A stretch of 64,000 nucleotides of DNA, taken from assembly GCA_947846985.1 (NCBI GenBank), contig CANTUZ010000020.1:4685459-4749458 (forward strand), written 5' to 3'. A program made the translations under genes and the position numbers. The notes beneath the pieces were generated by a model. That model had not been told where the DNA came from. It made no database searches and worked only from the letters and a program-made list of their open reading frames with translations. The stretch comes from Fratercula arctica. Lineage: Eukaryota; Chordata; Aves; Charadriiformes; Alcidae. Every line of letters starts with the position of its first letter. The stretch's first letter is position 1. Below are positions 46,741-59,929 of this stretch, piece by piece.

Positions 46741-49700
46741 CCATGTTGTGGGAACTGGTACCTGTTTTCTCCTCATGTCAAGAAACCTTGAGGCCCTGGG
46801 CAAGCAGGAAATATTTATTCTGTGGGCTGTTGAATGCTTTAAATCACTGCCTTTGCCTGGCTCAAGTCAACATATGTCAATCAATTTGCAATAAATCCTG
46901 GTTCTCAATCAGGAGAGGAGCTCTTTCAAAATAAAACAGTGCAGGCAAGCAGCAGGGATGCGGTACGTGTGCAGCCGTGGCAGTTACATGCCAGAAAGCA
47001 AAAGAAAAAAATGCTTCTCTACAATGGAAATGCAGTTTCTGCCTGATGCTGCCTATTGTCCAGTAAAAAGGGGTTTGTTGAGCTGTGCTGGTGACTCTCC
47101 TGGTATTGATTCTGAACAGATGCTGAGATGCGGGAAGGCAGATGGAGCCCCGCAGCGCAATCACCTCCCGCGATGGCGTGGGCAGCGGTGGCCAGATGCC
47201 ACGTGGGGTTGGTGGGAGGGTTGGGGTCCAGCCTTTCCCCACCATCCTGCGGTGGGAGAGGCTGCGGAGGAGGTAACACAGTCCTGGTCTCGGGCGAGCG
47301 GACCTGACACCTGACTAAAATCCTAATTGTCCCGGTGCTGAGGGACCCCGCGCCGCGCAGAGCGATGTGTGCCACCGTCTTTCTATTTCTGCATTGTAAT
47401 CTGTGACAAATCCATAGTCGTCTTTGGCACTGGGCTCTAGAGGGCTTTTGGAGTTGGGTTGCCATCAGCGTGTGCTCGTGGCTAATTATAGCCCCATGCC
47501 AGCAGCTGTGGCTCCTGTGGATGGAGGGAGGGAGCAGCGGGGACCACCACTGCTGGATGGAGCGGCTTGGACCTGAGCACTCCCAGTACAGCGTGGGCTT
47601 CATCCTGCTGCTCTGACCACATCCTTGGCATCTCTGTGCACATCTGGGCTGTGGCCAGTGGCCAAAATCCCATTCTCAGGTGCTTTTTGGGTGCAGAGGA
47701 CCCAGAGGGTCCTGCCCTGCAGCTGAGCATCGGGATGGGAGCCGGGGGGTGGATGTGGGATGCGGTCAGGGGTTTTGGCGGGATGAGTTTCTAAGCTAGA
47801 AAAGATAATTGAAATGAGAACACAGCTACAGCTGGGATCCTGGTGGCAGAGTAGCAATGCTTCAAGAGCAAGTTAAAGATGTACTAAGTTGTTAATTGGG
47901 ACTTCTGGAGGGTTTTTAGAATACAGCCTCAAGTGTTAATCAGGCAGATAAAAGGCATCTTCCTCCTGGAGAGGAGCTGAGGCAGGAGAGGGGATGACTT
48001 GCCTTTAGCCATGGGTAAGATGGGAATTCCTGGGTCTCACACTATATTCCTACCCCTTCCTCATACTTCCTTCTCTGAGTTACGGCAGTCTGTAAGCTTG
48101 CATGAAGAAGAGCAGTGATCCTGCCTGACAGCAACACGTCCCGCTGTCTGCATGGCCAACAGCTGGTGTGAAATCTTGCCTCCCCCCGTAAAAAGGGGCA
48201 GCAAACAGGAGAGCAACGCTCAGAAACTGCACCAAGCACCAAGAGCAGAAGAAAGCAACTGCTTTTCCTCTGCAGTTCCCTTCGGGACAGAGACAGAAGA
48301 GGAATATGGTTGGTTTATTCCGGCCAGAAACTTTGTGGGATTGTCAAACTCGTGCTCTGTGACCGTGCAGGAGGTTTGCGGGGCTGATCAAGCAGAAGGC
48401 AGCACTATGTTCGCTCTTGCCTGCTGCCATTTCAAGGAACAAGAAGTGCGTCTTCTTTAATAAACAGCTTTATGCTAAGTTCGAGTAGTTTCCTAGCTGC
48501 TGCCCTGGGCATGTTTAGTCCCTGATAAAGCACCATGAGCTGCAAAAGGAGCTCAGGGCTTTCCCTGCCATCACTGCTGGCTTGTGGGTCCCCACCCCAT
48601 AGGAAAACTCATCCCATCCCCTTCCCAGCAGCTAATTATCCCTGAAACATGACCAGTTCTAAAAGCCTCTCGGGGCTTCTCTGGGAGGAAAGAAGAACCA
48701 GCTCCAGTGGATTCTTCCTGCTCGGTGTAAGCCTGTAAGCAATCAATGGGATTTCAAGGGTCCTGAAAAGAGAACATGGCTCATCTTCCCTGGGGAGCCT
48801 CTGTTCATCCTCATTATTCCCTGTCTCCCAGCCCTGCAGCTTGTGCTGTCCCCAACTTAAAGCAATAGAGATATTGGCCTGAGTTAATCCCCAGTGACTT
48901 CATTCATCTTCGAGCAGGGATGGATTTTTGCTGGCAACCAGCCCCGCTTCTGACCACCTGCCACTGCTTTCTGTGGCACGACTGAGGCCATCGCCTCCTG
49001 CCAGGCTTTGCATCTCGTCCTCCGCACCGCTGTAACGCGCTGTCTGGGCCGTCCGTCACCGAGCAGACAGCATCCGCTACGATGGGAAATTTTTCAGACT
49101 GCAGTGCTGGCAGCGCCCTGCTGCTGTCTGGAGTCGTGCGGAGAGCAGATCTCTCCGGCTGCTTTTGTGCCGTGAGGATGATGGTGCTAATGCGCGCCGT
49201 GCATCAGCGCGTCCCGTGGGAATACGCTGCATTGTAAAGGTCGGGAGCGAGGATTATCCGCAAAGGTTTGGTGGCTCGCTCTCCAGGGTCAGCGTAATGT
49301 CCTGGGGGCATCGCTGGGAGATGCCACACAGACGCTGCAGCCTCCGCGGCCCGGCGGAGAGATTGCAGACGGACCCAAATCCGCTCCACTCCCACGCGGG
49401 GAAGGGAGGATGCTGTGGCCTCACCAGGCTGGGTGCGATGGCATGACCAGACCTAACAATTCAGGGCATCTGGCAAGGTTTTGTGGCTCTGGGCGCTGTG
49501 AAGTCTGGCATCCTTGGCAGGAGGAGCAGTTCTGCGATGCTAAGCCCCTAAGGCAGCGCAAAAGGCGGAGGGTCTAGGGCGAGCGGCGGCATGGCCAGCA
49601 GCGAGAATGTGCCGTTATAGCCGGCCTTTTGCAGCGGCTGCTGTTGTGTCCCCTCCAGATGTGGCCCATGGGCCTCGTCCTCCAGCTCAGCGGTGACGGA

Positions 49701-52700
49701 GCGGGCTGAGCCACCCCATGGCATGGAAGCATGGCTTCCGCAGCCCTCTGCTCTGGTCCCCATTCTCAACCGTAGCCCTGCATCGCCTTTAGTCTCTTTG
49801 AGACGATGGTTCAGCTGAGGACCTGCATTAGGCAGTTCTTTGCAGATTAAAAGCAATTAAGTTTTTAAACTCAGATCTTACGTATATCTCTGTAATGTGT
49901 ATTCTTCAGGAGGCTGGATCATGTTTTAATTTCACCAGATCACAGGAAGGCATTGCTTGAATGAATGCAGGGAAAACCAGAGAGAAATAACTAGTCAATT
50001 GGTAGGAATGTGGCTTATGGTTTCAAAACCCAAGGCTTGGTCCTGCTCTCATTGTCCCATTGCATTGGATCCCTTATCCTTCTCCCTTCCAACCCCAATT
50101 TTCTAGCGGTTTGAAATCTGTTTGGGTTTGCTGGCTTGCCCGTTGGGCATTGCCCAATCTCAATAATCTGGATCAGCAAGGCTGACTCTCTAATTATCTC
50201 GGCAGCTACTCTGGGTTAATGAGAAATACAGACAGCAGAGTGGAAGTGAAAGCAGTTTGTGGTGGTTACCGTGCCCTTTGGTGGGGGAGGAAGGATTTGG
50301 GGGGGTTTCTGGAGGCTGAGGTGCATTGTGCTTGTGATTAAATTAGCTGTCGCAAATAACCTTCTGATCAGTTGTTTGAGGCTTAAAGTTATTAGAAGGG
50401 TAATTGCTACTAAAGGGTGAGTTTTGCAGCACTGGGGAGAGGGGGGAATCGTGTGCTCTTGTTGGTGGAGATAAGAACATACCCCTTGGCATACAACATC
50501 CAGTGAGCGTTAATACCAAACACTTGGGAGATGGGAGCCAGAAAACAAGGGAGATGTTGCTGCGTTTGCTCCGAAATATCAGGTTCTGGGTATATCTGAG
50601 CTGGGAGGAAGGTGCGTCCTTGGAGGGCACCTTGGGAAGCAAGAGAATGGAAGTGCTTGCTCAAAAAGGTGTCACCCGAACTGTCCCCAGGGCTTAGACC
50701 TCTCGGCACGGAAGCACCTCCTCCCTGGAGGGCAGCCAAGGCCACAAAGGCTTCTCTACTCCCACCCGTTTAATCAGGAAAATGGAAATAGCATTTTAAT
50801 AAGATGGTAATGAAGTTGTGGATCAGATTCGCCCGATTCCTCATTTGAAGCTACAAAGGGGAGCTTTGTTTTTTTCCTTGGGTTTATCACTTCTGTTCTT
50901 GCCTGATTAGTCGTAATCTTCTGCTGTCCTTCACTGGGAAACTCCCTCTTTTATTCCCTGCAAAAGTCTATCCTTAAGTTTGTGTACGATCCTCCAGGGA
51001 AATCAGGCCACCTATATTTCATTTAGTGACTTCAAACAATTAACCTAACAAAGATTCCTCTCTCTCTCCCCTCCTTCCCCCATCTGTTTCCTAATTACCG
51101 CTGGAACTGGGATACACACGCAGACTGTGCCTGTTTTTTAATTTAATCACCTCTCTCCAATGTTTTGTGCTTGGCTCTTTAAAAGCTGTGTTTCGCTATT
51201 GGAAAAATAGTAAAACACAGGATGTACCACGAGGGCGAGTGAACCTGAAAAGGGTCTCAGATTCAGACTTTCGGGGATTTTTTTCATGTTGGAGCTGGAA
51301 TGCAGAATAACTTCAGCCCTTCTTCGTGGATCGGAAAGTGTCGAGTCATCTGGAGGGGAAGGCTGAGGGACCAGGGACCCCGGAGGAGGTCTCGCCCCGC
51401 TGCTCAGCCCGGAGCAGCTCTGGGATAAGCTGGTTTTGGGCCACGGAAAGCCTTTGTGGGAGGAGAGCAATTTGCTGTTTCTCAGTTCAAGAAGGAAAAA
51501 TCCCCCGCGTCCCTCTGTCCTTGTACAGGCTGTCCTGCCCGCCCCATCCTGCGTCCTTCGGAGAGTCCCGACGTGCCATGGCCCCTTTGCTCTCCCTTGC
51601 TGCGAGCGCAGTGCTGTTAAAGGCCCTTTGCCATGATGGGGGTACCAGTGCATCCATACTGGTGTTACTGGGAGGAGGAGAAGTGCCCTGCAATGGGGAC
51701 TCGGGGTCTATATGGGAACTAATGCCCGCTTGGTGCAGGCTTTGCTGCAGCCTTTGGCTCTGGTGGCGGAGCTGGACGTGACCGCGCGCTCCCGGCTCCA
51801 GGACCCTGCCGGCATCTTCGTTCCCTTCTCCCCCAGCTCCCTGCCCTCCTCCTGCCCCCCCTCTGCCCTTTTCCTCGCCCTCTCTTTTACCCTCCCCTGT
51901 GCTCTGAGTCACCTCGTCTGCGCCGTGGGGGACGCCGTGAGGAAAACCTGTTCACGTCTGGCTGCTCAGCCCACGCTGCCGGCGCGTGGGAATGAGCCGA
52001 AACGCGTCTGTCTCTCCCCCGTGCAGGGAGTCCCCCCCGCTTCCCACCCGGGCACCCCTGCACCCCAGCAGCCATGGGGACACCGCTGCTTTCCCAGCAG
52101 CCGCAGTCTGGTTGGCGGAAAAGCATTTAACTCTTAGGGCTGCAGTTAATTATAGGCAGGGCAGGACAGTGCAGGCTGCGCTGAAACCCGCTGGGAGGGA
52201 ATTATCCTCTCCCTGGCTCTGAATGCCTTTGCTGCGATGCGCCGGGAGTTAAACCCGCAGCCGATGCTGCCGGTCGCTGCGTCTCGGGCGTTGAGCCTCG
52301 CCGGGCTGGGGAAGGTCCCGCCAGCCGCGCCGGCAATGCAGTAAGTGATTCAGCAGAACGGCCGGAGCCAAGAGGGTCTGGGAGGAGGGTTTGGGAGCTG
52401 CTTTGCTCTATTTGCTTGTGCTCCGCTGCGTTCAAGCCTTGCTCGTGTGTTGCGAGATGGCTGGGGTGGTGGATGATGGATGCATCGCAGTCCGGTGGGT
52501 GTTTGCGGGGGGGAGACTGTGTGCTCCCAGCGTGCAGCAGCTCGAGGCAGGACGTCTTGCACCGGGCACAGTCTCATGGATGGTTGGTGTTCGGGAGCAG
52601 GCAGGGTTGGAGAGACGTTTGGAGCTCGGTTCTGCTGCGTCCTCGGTGCTTTCTGCATTGCAAGAGCAGGACCTGGGAACTCTAAGGGAATTTTCACTGT

Positions 52701-52999
52701 TTCCCACCCCAGCTGGTAGAAGGGCAGAAAAGCCCCTGCTGTCCAAAGCGTGTCCTCAGCCTCCTCCTCGGCTTCTCTTGCTTAAACTGGAGGGGTTGGC
52801 ACTTCTCGGGCTGCATCTCGTACCTTGCAATAAATAACGTTCTCTGCAGAGTCAGTGAAGTCTGTGTTTGGGGCGTATCAGGACTGTGGCTGCAGGGCGA
52901 AGCGGGGGGTGTGTGCTTTAATTCATTCACTCTCTTGTGCTTCAATTTGGCACCAGCAGAGTTGGTACCTGAGCAATCAAATGAGGCTCCCTGTGACTC
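46741..52999. other. non-genic DNA, probably intronic
   Basis: I recognise no exon. The region is unique, with GC-rich patches at 47150-47360, 49000-49420 and 51760-52345; the last has many CpGs and ends in a donor-like GCAGTAAGTG at about 52336-52345 on +, without a believable exon in front of it. A 102-codon frame at 48152-48460 (+) is followed within a few bases by AATAAA but has no resemblance to known proteins. Confidence 0.5.
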
Positions 53000-53060
53000 C
53001 TCACCCTTCCGTACCTTCGTTGCCTCAGTTTCCGTAGCTGTAAAATGGACATGCTGCTGT
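53000..53060 (+). mobile_element. MIR-like SINE fragment
   Basis: TGCCTCAGTTTCCGTAGCTG followed by TAAAATGGACATGCTG is close to the conserved MIR core (CTCAGTTTCC ... CTGTAAAATGGGGAT). Only about 60 bases can be aligned by eye. Confidence 0.5.
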
Positions 53061-56000
53061 TGGAGAGGGGGGAAAACTGTACTGAAACACAGGTGAAATA
53101 CCTAAAAACCCCTGGCTAGGAAGTTTCCCCCTGCAGGCTGGCTCCGGTGTGGGTGAGATCTCTGCCCTGCCTCCTCGGCAGCTTTGCCCCGCGATGCGCG
53201 GGTCTGTCTCCCCGCCACGGGTGCCGCTGCCAGCGGGGCTGGAACAAAAGGAAGCTGCATCTGGGAACAAAACCCCGTCGTGCCGGCGGCGCTGGCGCCC
53301 AGGACACGGGGACAGGCCCTGGCTGGCACTCGAACCCGCTCCCTGTTGGCTTGGGCACCGGCAGGGGACAGAGTGGGTAGTGTCCTGCACCACAGCTCCT
53401 GCATTATTCATGGGGGAGAGTCCAGCAAGAGCAAGGAGGGAAGGGAGAAGAGAAGTCGGAGTTATTAATAACGGCTATTGTCCCTTCTCCCCTTCACCGG
53501 CCCGCGGGGATGGGTGGGCTGGAGATAACCCAGCCCTGTGTCAGGGGGAGGATGGGGAAAGGGTCTTGGGCAGCAGCTCGCTGATTTCTGGGCTTGTCCC
53601 TGGTTGCATCTGCTCCAGGGCTGGGGGCTGCTGGCGGAGCCGCGGGGCTCACGGCTCTGCCAGGGTTTAGCGCATCCCCCCCAGCACAGGGAGACACCGT
53701 GTGGTTGGGATAGAGGAGACGGAGAACCTTAACCGGAGCGCTGAAGGGGTAAAACTGTGTCTTAAATGGGAAAGGCAAAAGTAGGCGGCGCTCTGTCTTT
53801 GGAGTGACTTGTGAGGAGGGGGCAGCAGAGGGGATTTTCTGTAAAAGCCTTGGATGTCAGGACGTCTGCAGGAGGATGGGCAGGAAAGCGCTGCTGTGTC
53901 CTGCTTGAGGGCTGACCGGCCGTGTCCTGAGGGCTTCCCAAAGTCACGGCATGGGTCACCTTGGGGCTGAGACCGGCCGGTGGCTCCGTCCGTGTGCGGC
54001 TGTCCTGCTGCGCAGCGGTGTGCTGAGAGCGGCCGTGGCACCCACGCCTCCCTTTGCTCTTTCCTTGCCTCATTCTGCCGTGGCTGGATGCTGCCCGAGG
54101 CGAGCTAATTGGGTTTTGATCTCTATTATCGTGGTGTGTCGTTCGACTTTCTTGCTTTCCATTCTTTTCCAAGTCCGGCAGGGATGACGTGTGCATCTAA
54201 CCCCTTAATTCCTGCTCTCGGGGCTGCTTCTCACCGAGACGGCGCTGAATAACGCTGCTGCTGTGCCTGGGTGGAAACAGCCCGTTCCTCTGCAGGGGGG
54301 AGGCGGTGGTGTAAATACCAGCCTTCATCAGAAACATATGTACCTTTTGATTTAATTAGGATGCTTCTCTTTTAATCCAGAGGGCTTTAGGGCAAGATGT
54401 AAAAGTGCTACCCCGACTTCTTGGGTCGCTAATAAGCTTTTTCTTTCAAAAAGGAGTTGGCGGCTCTGCAGTAATCTGGGTGTAAGCTGATTGTAGCCTC
54501 CTGCTCCCTCGCTCTGTGCTGGGGGTTTCTTTGGATCCAAGCTGGTGTGGGAAGGAGGTTATTCCAGAGCACCTATGGATTTTTTTCCCCAGGGCTCCCG
54601 CATACCATGGCGGGGTCTGCCCGCGGCCCTGCGCTACAGGCAGCCCCAAGGCGGTGGCAGGAGGCATTAGAGCACCCTGCAGCCTCCGGGCACGAGGAGA
54701 TGGAGATGATGGAGGTGAAACTCCGTGGGGAGGTGATTAGTGTCTTCCTCCCACAAACTCTGCTGGGCATTTTTCATTACTATTTAATGGCAGGCTTTGT
54801 CTGTTCTGCTTTGCCCAAACCCTCCCTGCACTGAGATGCTCTTGAGGCCTTGGAAAACTCTGTGCACAGAGGAGAGCGCAGCCACTGGGCTGGCTTTTTG
54901 CTTTGGAGGAATGCAAAAGGCACGTACAAGCTGGTGACCTGGAAATCTACATCTCTGCTCTCCTCCATCCGTCCAGGAAGACTGGTGAGCTGTGTGGTAT
55001 GAGGAGGACATTGCATCTTCCTTGCCCCCAGCAATGGCCGGCACATCCCAGCACAGAAATTCAGCCTTTCCCCCCAGCCCTGCCCGTGCTGCGGGGAAGA
55101 AAGCTGCTCTCTGAGCTGCTCCGGGCTTTGACACAGACCGCAAGGTCAGACGGTTTGGGTGTTAATTGCAGCCACGTTGCTCCGGAGATGCTGTGTCGAG
55201 TTATACACATCAGTGGTACCTGTCTGTTGCTGTAATTTGATCTGATTAAAATGAAAACCTCTCAAAAGGTTGACTGGGAAACCTATCCTAAAAGCCCTGA
55301 TAGCAACAGCTGTGTTTCAGTGCTGCTGGTTTGCTTCCAGAATATGCTCCATCAGACATCTGTTGGGGGGGGGGGACACACTCTCTTTCAAGGACCCAGA
55401 GCTGTCTGCAGGTCAGTCTCCCCCGCGTGTAGCTCAAGTCTCAGCCTCTCTCCTGCCGGTAGAGCATCTGAATTTGGGAAAGCAGAAACGAAAGTCTTTG
55501 GATGAGCTCAGTTTTGCTGCCTTTTGTCTTCCTCCTCCGGTTGCCCTGGCATCTTTCCTTCCATACCCACAATTGCGCGGTACCAGCGCTGAAAGGCAGG
55601 TCAAAATTATACCCCCCCCGCCCCGGGCTCCATGCTGGGCTGCGGCAGTGGAGTTGCAACAAGAGCCATTAGTCACTGTGTAACATCTAGGAGGGATTTG
55701 CTGGGAACCGGTGAAAAGGGCGTTAACGCGTGGCGAGCTCTCCTGCATCCCAGCAATGAGCCGGTGGGATGGCATTAGCATCCCCAGATGGAGCGGGACC
55801 AGACGTGTCTTGAGGCTGGCGTGACGAGCTGGTTGCGCTGCCGGCACTTGGAGTATGGCACCTACATTGCCATGCATCCCTCTCTCTGTGGGAAGAATTT
55901 GCATAAAACTGTACAGAAAATAATTAGCATAAAATGGCTGAAATGAGGATGTTGGATGGGTACCAGACTCCCAGGGGTGCAGCGGGGACCCTGGGCAGGG

Positions 56001-56489
56001 CTGGCTCCTCCTGCCAGGGCTGGAGCAAACCCTCTGCCCGCTCCGGAGGGAAGGGGAGAAGCTGTCCCCAAGCCGTGGGGAAAACCAGCTGCCATTGGAA
56101 AACCAGCTTATTGAGTTCTGGTGGGGTGGGAATGGCGAGGAGGCTTCTGATTTCTCAGTCGTCCTGTAATTGTGGCAGAACACGGTCCTTTAATTGAATC
56201 GACTTCTTATATATCCTGGCTGGGTGTTTTCTTTTCCATGTCAGTTTATTTACTGCAGTAAGTGATGGGATTTCTCCGTCCCTCTCTGGTTAAACTGCAC
56301 GTGGGTGCGGGAAAGGGCTGTGATGGAAAAAAAAGCAAGTAAAAGGCTGTGGGTGCCCGGGGGCAGAGGGATGGGGAAAGGGGTGGCTCAGGGCTGCCCC
56401 TCTCCCCATAGCGTTCCTGCATCCTTGCGAGTCTCTGTCCGCAGCCTCAAGTTACCTTTTGGTGCAAGATCAGGCTTGGCATTTGGAGT

Positions 56490-56527
56490 AAAAAAAATAA
56501 AAAAAAAAAAAAGAATAAAAAAAAAAA
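56490..56527 (+). repeat. A-rich simple repeat
   Basis: Runs of A interrupted by single T or G bases. No retroposon body is seen on its left. Confidence 0.9.
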
Positions 56528-59203
56528 GGCAAATGTGTTCAGCAATCTCTGATGCGAGCAGCTCACGCTGGCTTGGGCTGCAACGGGAGCTGAGTTAGAG
56601 GAGCAGGAGAGGGGGTCTGGAAGCAGCGGTGGGGGGACCAGCCTCTCTGCCAACGGCTCAGGCTCCCTTTAAGGAGGTTTTTGTTTCTAATTAAGATCAA
56701 CAACAACAAAAAAAGGCACTCAACTGGTGCTTCAGAACTGACATCGCAAGAAAGGGCTTTTTTCCCTTTTTAATATTAAATTAACAGCCTTTTGCCAAGG
56801 GGAGTGGGGAGGAAGGTCCTCTGCCTGCCTGCTCCCAGGCAGGGCTGGGGGGGCGCACGCTTCAGAGGGCTTGTCGTAGCTCTCACTAATTTCTCATGAA
56901 TAATTTTTGAGCTGGGGAGCGAATTCCCCCCCTGTTTTTTGCTCAGGAGGGCGTTTCTGCGCATGAATGCGGGTTGCTATGGCCACGCGCAAGAGCTGCG
57001 CTCCCCGGGGGATGCAAGCGAGCGGATGGGGAGAGCGTGGGGGGCTCGCGACCCCCAAGAAGGGGTCTGACGGTGACACGCTGCGAGGATGTCTGCTGCT
57101 CCAGGCCATCCTGCTCCGATCCTGATGTCTGATTTAGTGACACTCTGAAGCCTAAACGGCTTTCGTGCCTGCCTGGGTGCTCTGGGGCAGGGTCGGGTCC
57201 TGCACGCTTCGTTCCTCCTTCATGGAAATCCTCCTTTTTCCAAAACTCAACGCTCGCTTCCCTTGCGTTCCGCAGGATTTTTGATGGTGGAAACCTGTTA
57301 GCTGGGGTGGATGAGGGACTGATTTGATTTATTGCCTCTAATTTAATCCTCTCCGGTCCGGTTGCCGAGATGCTCGCCGCGCAGCTCGCGTTTGGCGCTG
57401 GCTCCCTGATGTCCTTGTACCTCCTGGTCCTTCTGCAATGGATTTGTTCTCCCCTTTCCACCTGAACTGGCGGTTCTGGCAACCTTTGTATTTGGTCCTT
57501 CCCGTTCCGCAGGCTCAGTGCTGTAGGAAACACCGCGGGCAGGAGAGGTGGGAGCCCCGGTTCCTGCCTCTGCCCTGCCTGCATCCCGCATGGAGCCGCA
57601 GCGTTGGGTTCGCTCGTGCTCCCTGAAACTCCACAGCTTTCTCAACCGATGCAAAGCAGACAAAGGGTTACAGACGCCCGCAGGTTCTGACCAGCTTTCG
57701 GAGCCATCAGCGAGGCCGGGAGGCAGATATTATGGGAATTGTATGCATGCCTGAGCGGGAGGGAGGCTCGGCTGCTTGGCATCCGCTCATCACATGGTGC
57801 CCGTTTGGATGCCAGGGGAAGGATCCTGAGGTTGGCACCCAGAATAGATGCTTGTTCTTAAGCTAATTGCACCCTTTCAGTGATTCTCGAATAACAAGTG
57901 CGCCAAACTTTCTCTGCTCCGAAAATTCCTGGAAAATGCCTGACACTTTTCATTATGCGTTGGAAAGAACGCTTTAGAAGAGCTAACGAGCAAAATAAAC
58001 AGCTGTTTGTAATTGCAAGATCATAAAAAAAAAAAAGTGTTTTATGAGCAGCGAAAAAAAAAAATAAAAAATTCTGGCTTTATTGAGCTGCTTCAAGGGG
58101 CTGGGTTCTGCCAGGCTTGTGATTTCCCCAGTTACTGTGGGAAGCGCTTGCCAAGAGAGAGCGGGCTCAGGCTTTGGGCATCTTCCCGTGTCTGAAATGG
58201 TAGAGACCCGCTTCCTCTCTCCGCCTTTGTAAAAGCAACGTTTCGGTCAATTTTTTACAAGTGCGTTTCCTTCTCCGATGGCAATAAAGATTCGGGAGCT
58301 GCCTTCCCAGCCCTGCCTGCTGCCTGGGTGGCACTTGCCTGGGCAGCCGCCCGCCTCCTCCTGCAGCCAGGCAGCACCGCTCCCCCTCCGACAACGGCGC
58401 CTGGAAAACGCTGTTCCTGCCTTTAGATATATTTTTTTTTTCAGGCAAGAAAAAAAACGAGTGGTCCTGCTCGGGCCCCAGCCAGAGCCCGTTAACAGAA
58501 GCCCCTTGGTATTTTGTGATGGGGACGGTGTGGCTTTACCGCTTTGTAGCAGGGAGTGTGGGTTTCCCTGCAAATGAGGGTGAAAATCCATCCTTAAATT
58601 AGAGCGTGACTCTTGAGGCAGGAATCTGCTTGAGTTGGGTATAAAACTGGAGCTGGGGGGATAGAGCATCGGCCCAGAAGTGATCAGACTTGTGGCTCGC
58701 TCTGCCTTTGTTCACGCTGGGCTTGAAATAAAGCTACTGGTGCGATAAGCGCGTTGCCTTGAAGTGCAGCTTGTTAGGAGTGAAACCAGCAGCAAGGCTG
58801 GAAGGCAAAACTGAACTCTCTCATCGCTTGTTATGGCTTAAAAACAATTGAAGCTGGCTCTTCCCCTCTGTTCTTTGAGGGGGTTCAATAAATGAGCTGT
58901 GAAAATATCTCTGGGGAGAGAGGATTTTTTAATGTAGCTATCTTTTAAGCGTATGCTTGCCTTATCAACATTTCTAACAACGTCTTAAAGCGGAGAAATG
59001 GCTAAATGGGTTAGGCTCTTCGGTGCCATTGGCTCTCCGTGGGATTTCAGCGCGTACCTCTATGGTAGGATGGAAGAAACCAGCCTTAACCTTCCAGCCC
59101 AGCAGCCACGAGCGGTGGTAGCAGTGCGTTATGGGCCCGCAGGCTGGGGACGTTGCAGTCAGCACCACGCTGAATATTGGAAAATTTGGAATCAGTGTAT
59201 TGC

Positions 59204-59228
59204 TTTTTTTTTTTTTTTTTTTTTTTTT
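59204..59228. repeat. poly-T tract (T25)
   Basis: 25 T in a row, about 115 bases left of the LTR at 59344. Confidence 0.95.
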
Positions 59229-59343
59229 CTTTTACGGTGATCCAGCTCCACGTGGTTCTCTGTGTACATTTTGGTCAAGAAACTCAAACTGACTCTAATT
59301 TTTAAAGTTAATATGTAGCTTTCTGTTGGGTTCTGTTCCACCC

Positions 59344-59841
59344 TGTCGTGGTTTAACCCCAACCAGCAGGTAGGAGCCCAGCAGGGTCCTACCCAGCCTT
59401 TCTCCCCCCCAAGGAAGAGGAGGGAGAAGGGGGAGAAAAGGAGGGGAAAGAAAAAAAAAAACCCTCCTGGGTTGAGATAAAGACAGTTTAATAGAACAAT
59501 ATCAGAAAAGGAAAATAACAATAATAATGACACAAGTCACTCTCACTGCCCGGTGAATTGGCACCGTCCCGAGCAGCGATGGCGAGTGCCCCCCACCTCG
59601 ACTAACCCCATTTCTATACTGGGCGTGAGGTCTACGGTATGGAATACTGGCCATTCCATCGTTCTGTCTAGGCTTCTTCTGGCTGTCTATGGGAAGCTGA
59701 AAAAAAAGTCCCTGAAAACTATAAACCTCGCCTGGCAACAACTACACCACTATGTATTGTTGACATTCCTTCCGTACCAAAGCTGAAACACAACAACCAC
59801 TAGCAAGAAAATTAACTCTGTCCCAGCTGAAACCGAGCTCA
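59344..59841 (-). mobile_element. solo LTR of a widespread avian endogenous retrovirus family
   Basis: On + the element starts TGTCGTGGTTTAACCCC and ends CAGCTGAAACCGAGCTCA. In the minus sense this is an LTR with TG...CA ends of a family common in neoavian genomes, whose other landmarks, GGGTTGAGATAAAGACAG at 59470-59487 and GAAAATTAACTCTGTCCCAG at 59807-59826, are also present. In the minus sense a TATA-like TATAG (complement of 59614-59618) comes before ATTAAA (complement of 59487-59492), which fits promoter and polyadenylation signal. A purine-rich block with A10 lies at 59410-59461. No internal retroviral gene or primer-binding site follows, so this is a solo LTR. I see no flanking duplication, which suggests age or damaged ends. 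The family is probably ERVL-like, from memory. Confidence 0.85.
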
Positions 59842-59895
59842 TGTAGTTCCTTCAGCGTGAGAATAATGTTGCTTGGAAAATGTCAGCAGCTTGTG

Positions 59896-59929
<34 letters not shown>

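Larger units (their letters stand above)
53061..59343. other. non-genic DNA, probably intronic
   Basis: I see no gene. GC-rich patches (53150-53360, 55020-55160, 56940-57130) alternate with AT-rich ones. 57840-58020 is CpG-poor with TAATTGC and ATTATG words and may be regulatory. Simple tracts: 55365-55375 (G11), 56490-56527 (A-rich), 58025-58036 and 58054-58070 (A-rich), 59204-59228 (T25). The 249-codon minus-strand frame at 55434-56183 is low in recognisable structure and is not called. Confidence 0.5.

Noticed and set aside
55434..56183. Longest open frame (249 codons, minus strand) as a gene
   Set aside because: The composition follows GC-rich DNA, there is no recognisable domain, a competing + frame of 137 codons overlaps it, and no splice or promoter signals support it.
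59158..59176. REST/NRSF site at GTCAGCACCACGCTGAAT
   Set aside because: Only the left half (TCAGCACCAC) fits; the right half is absent at any accepted spacing.
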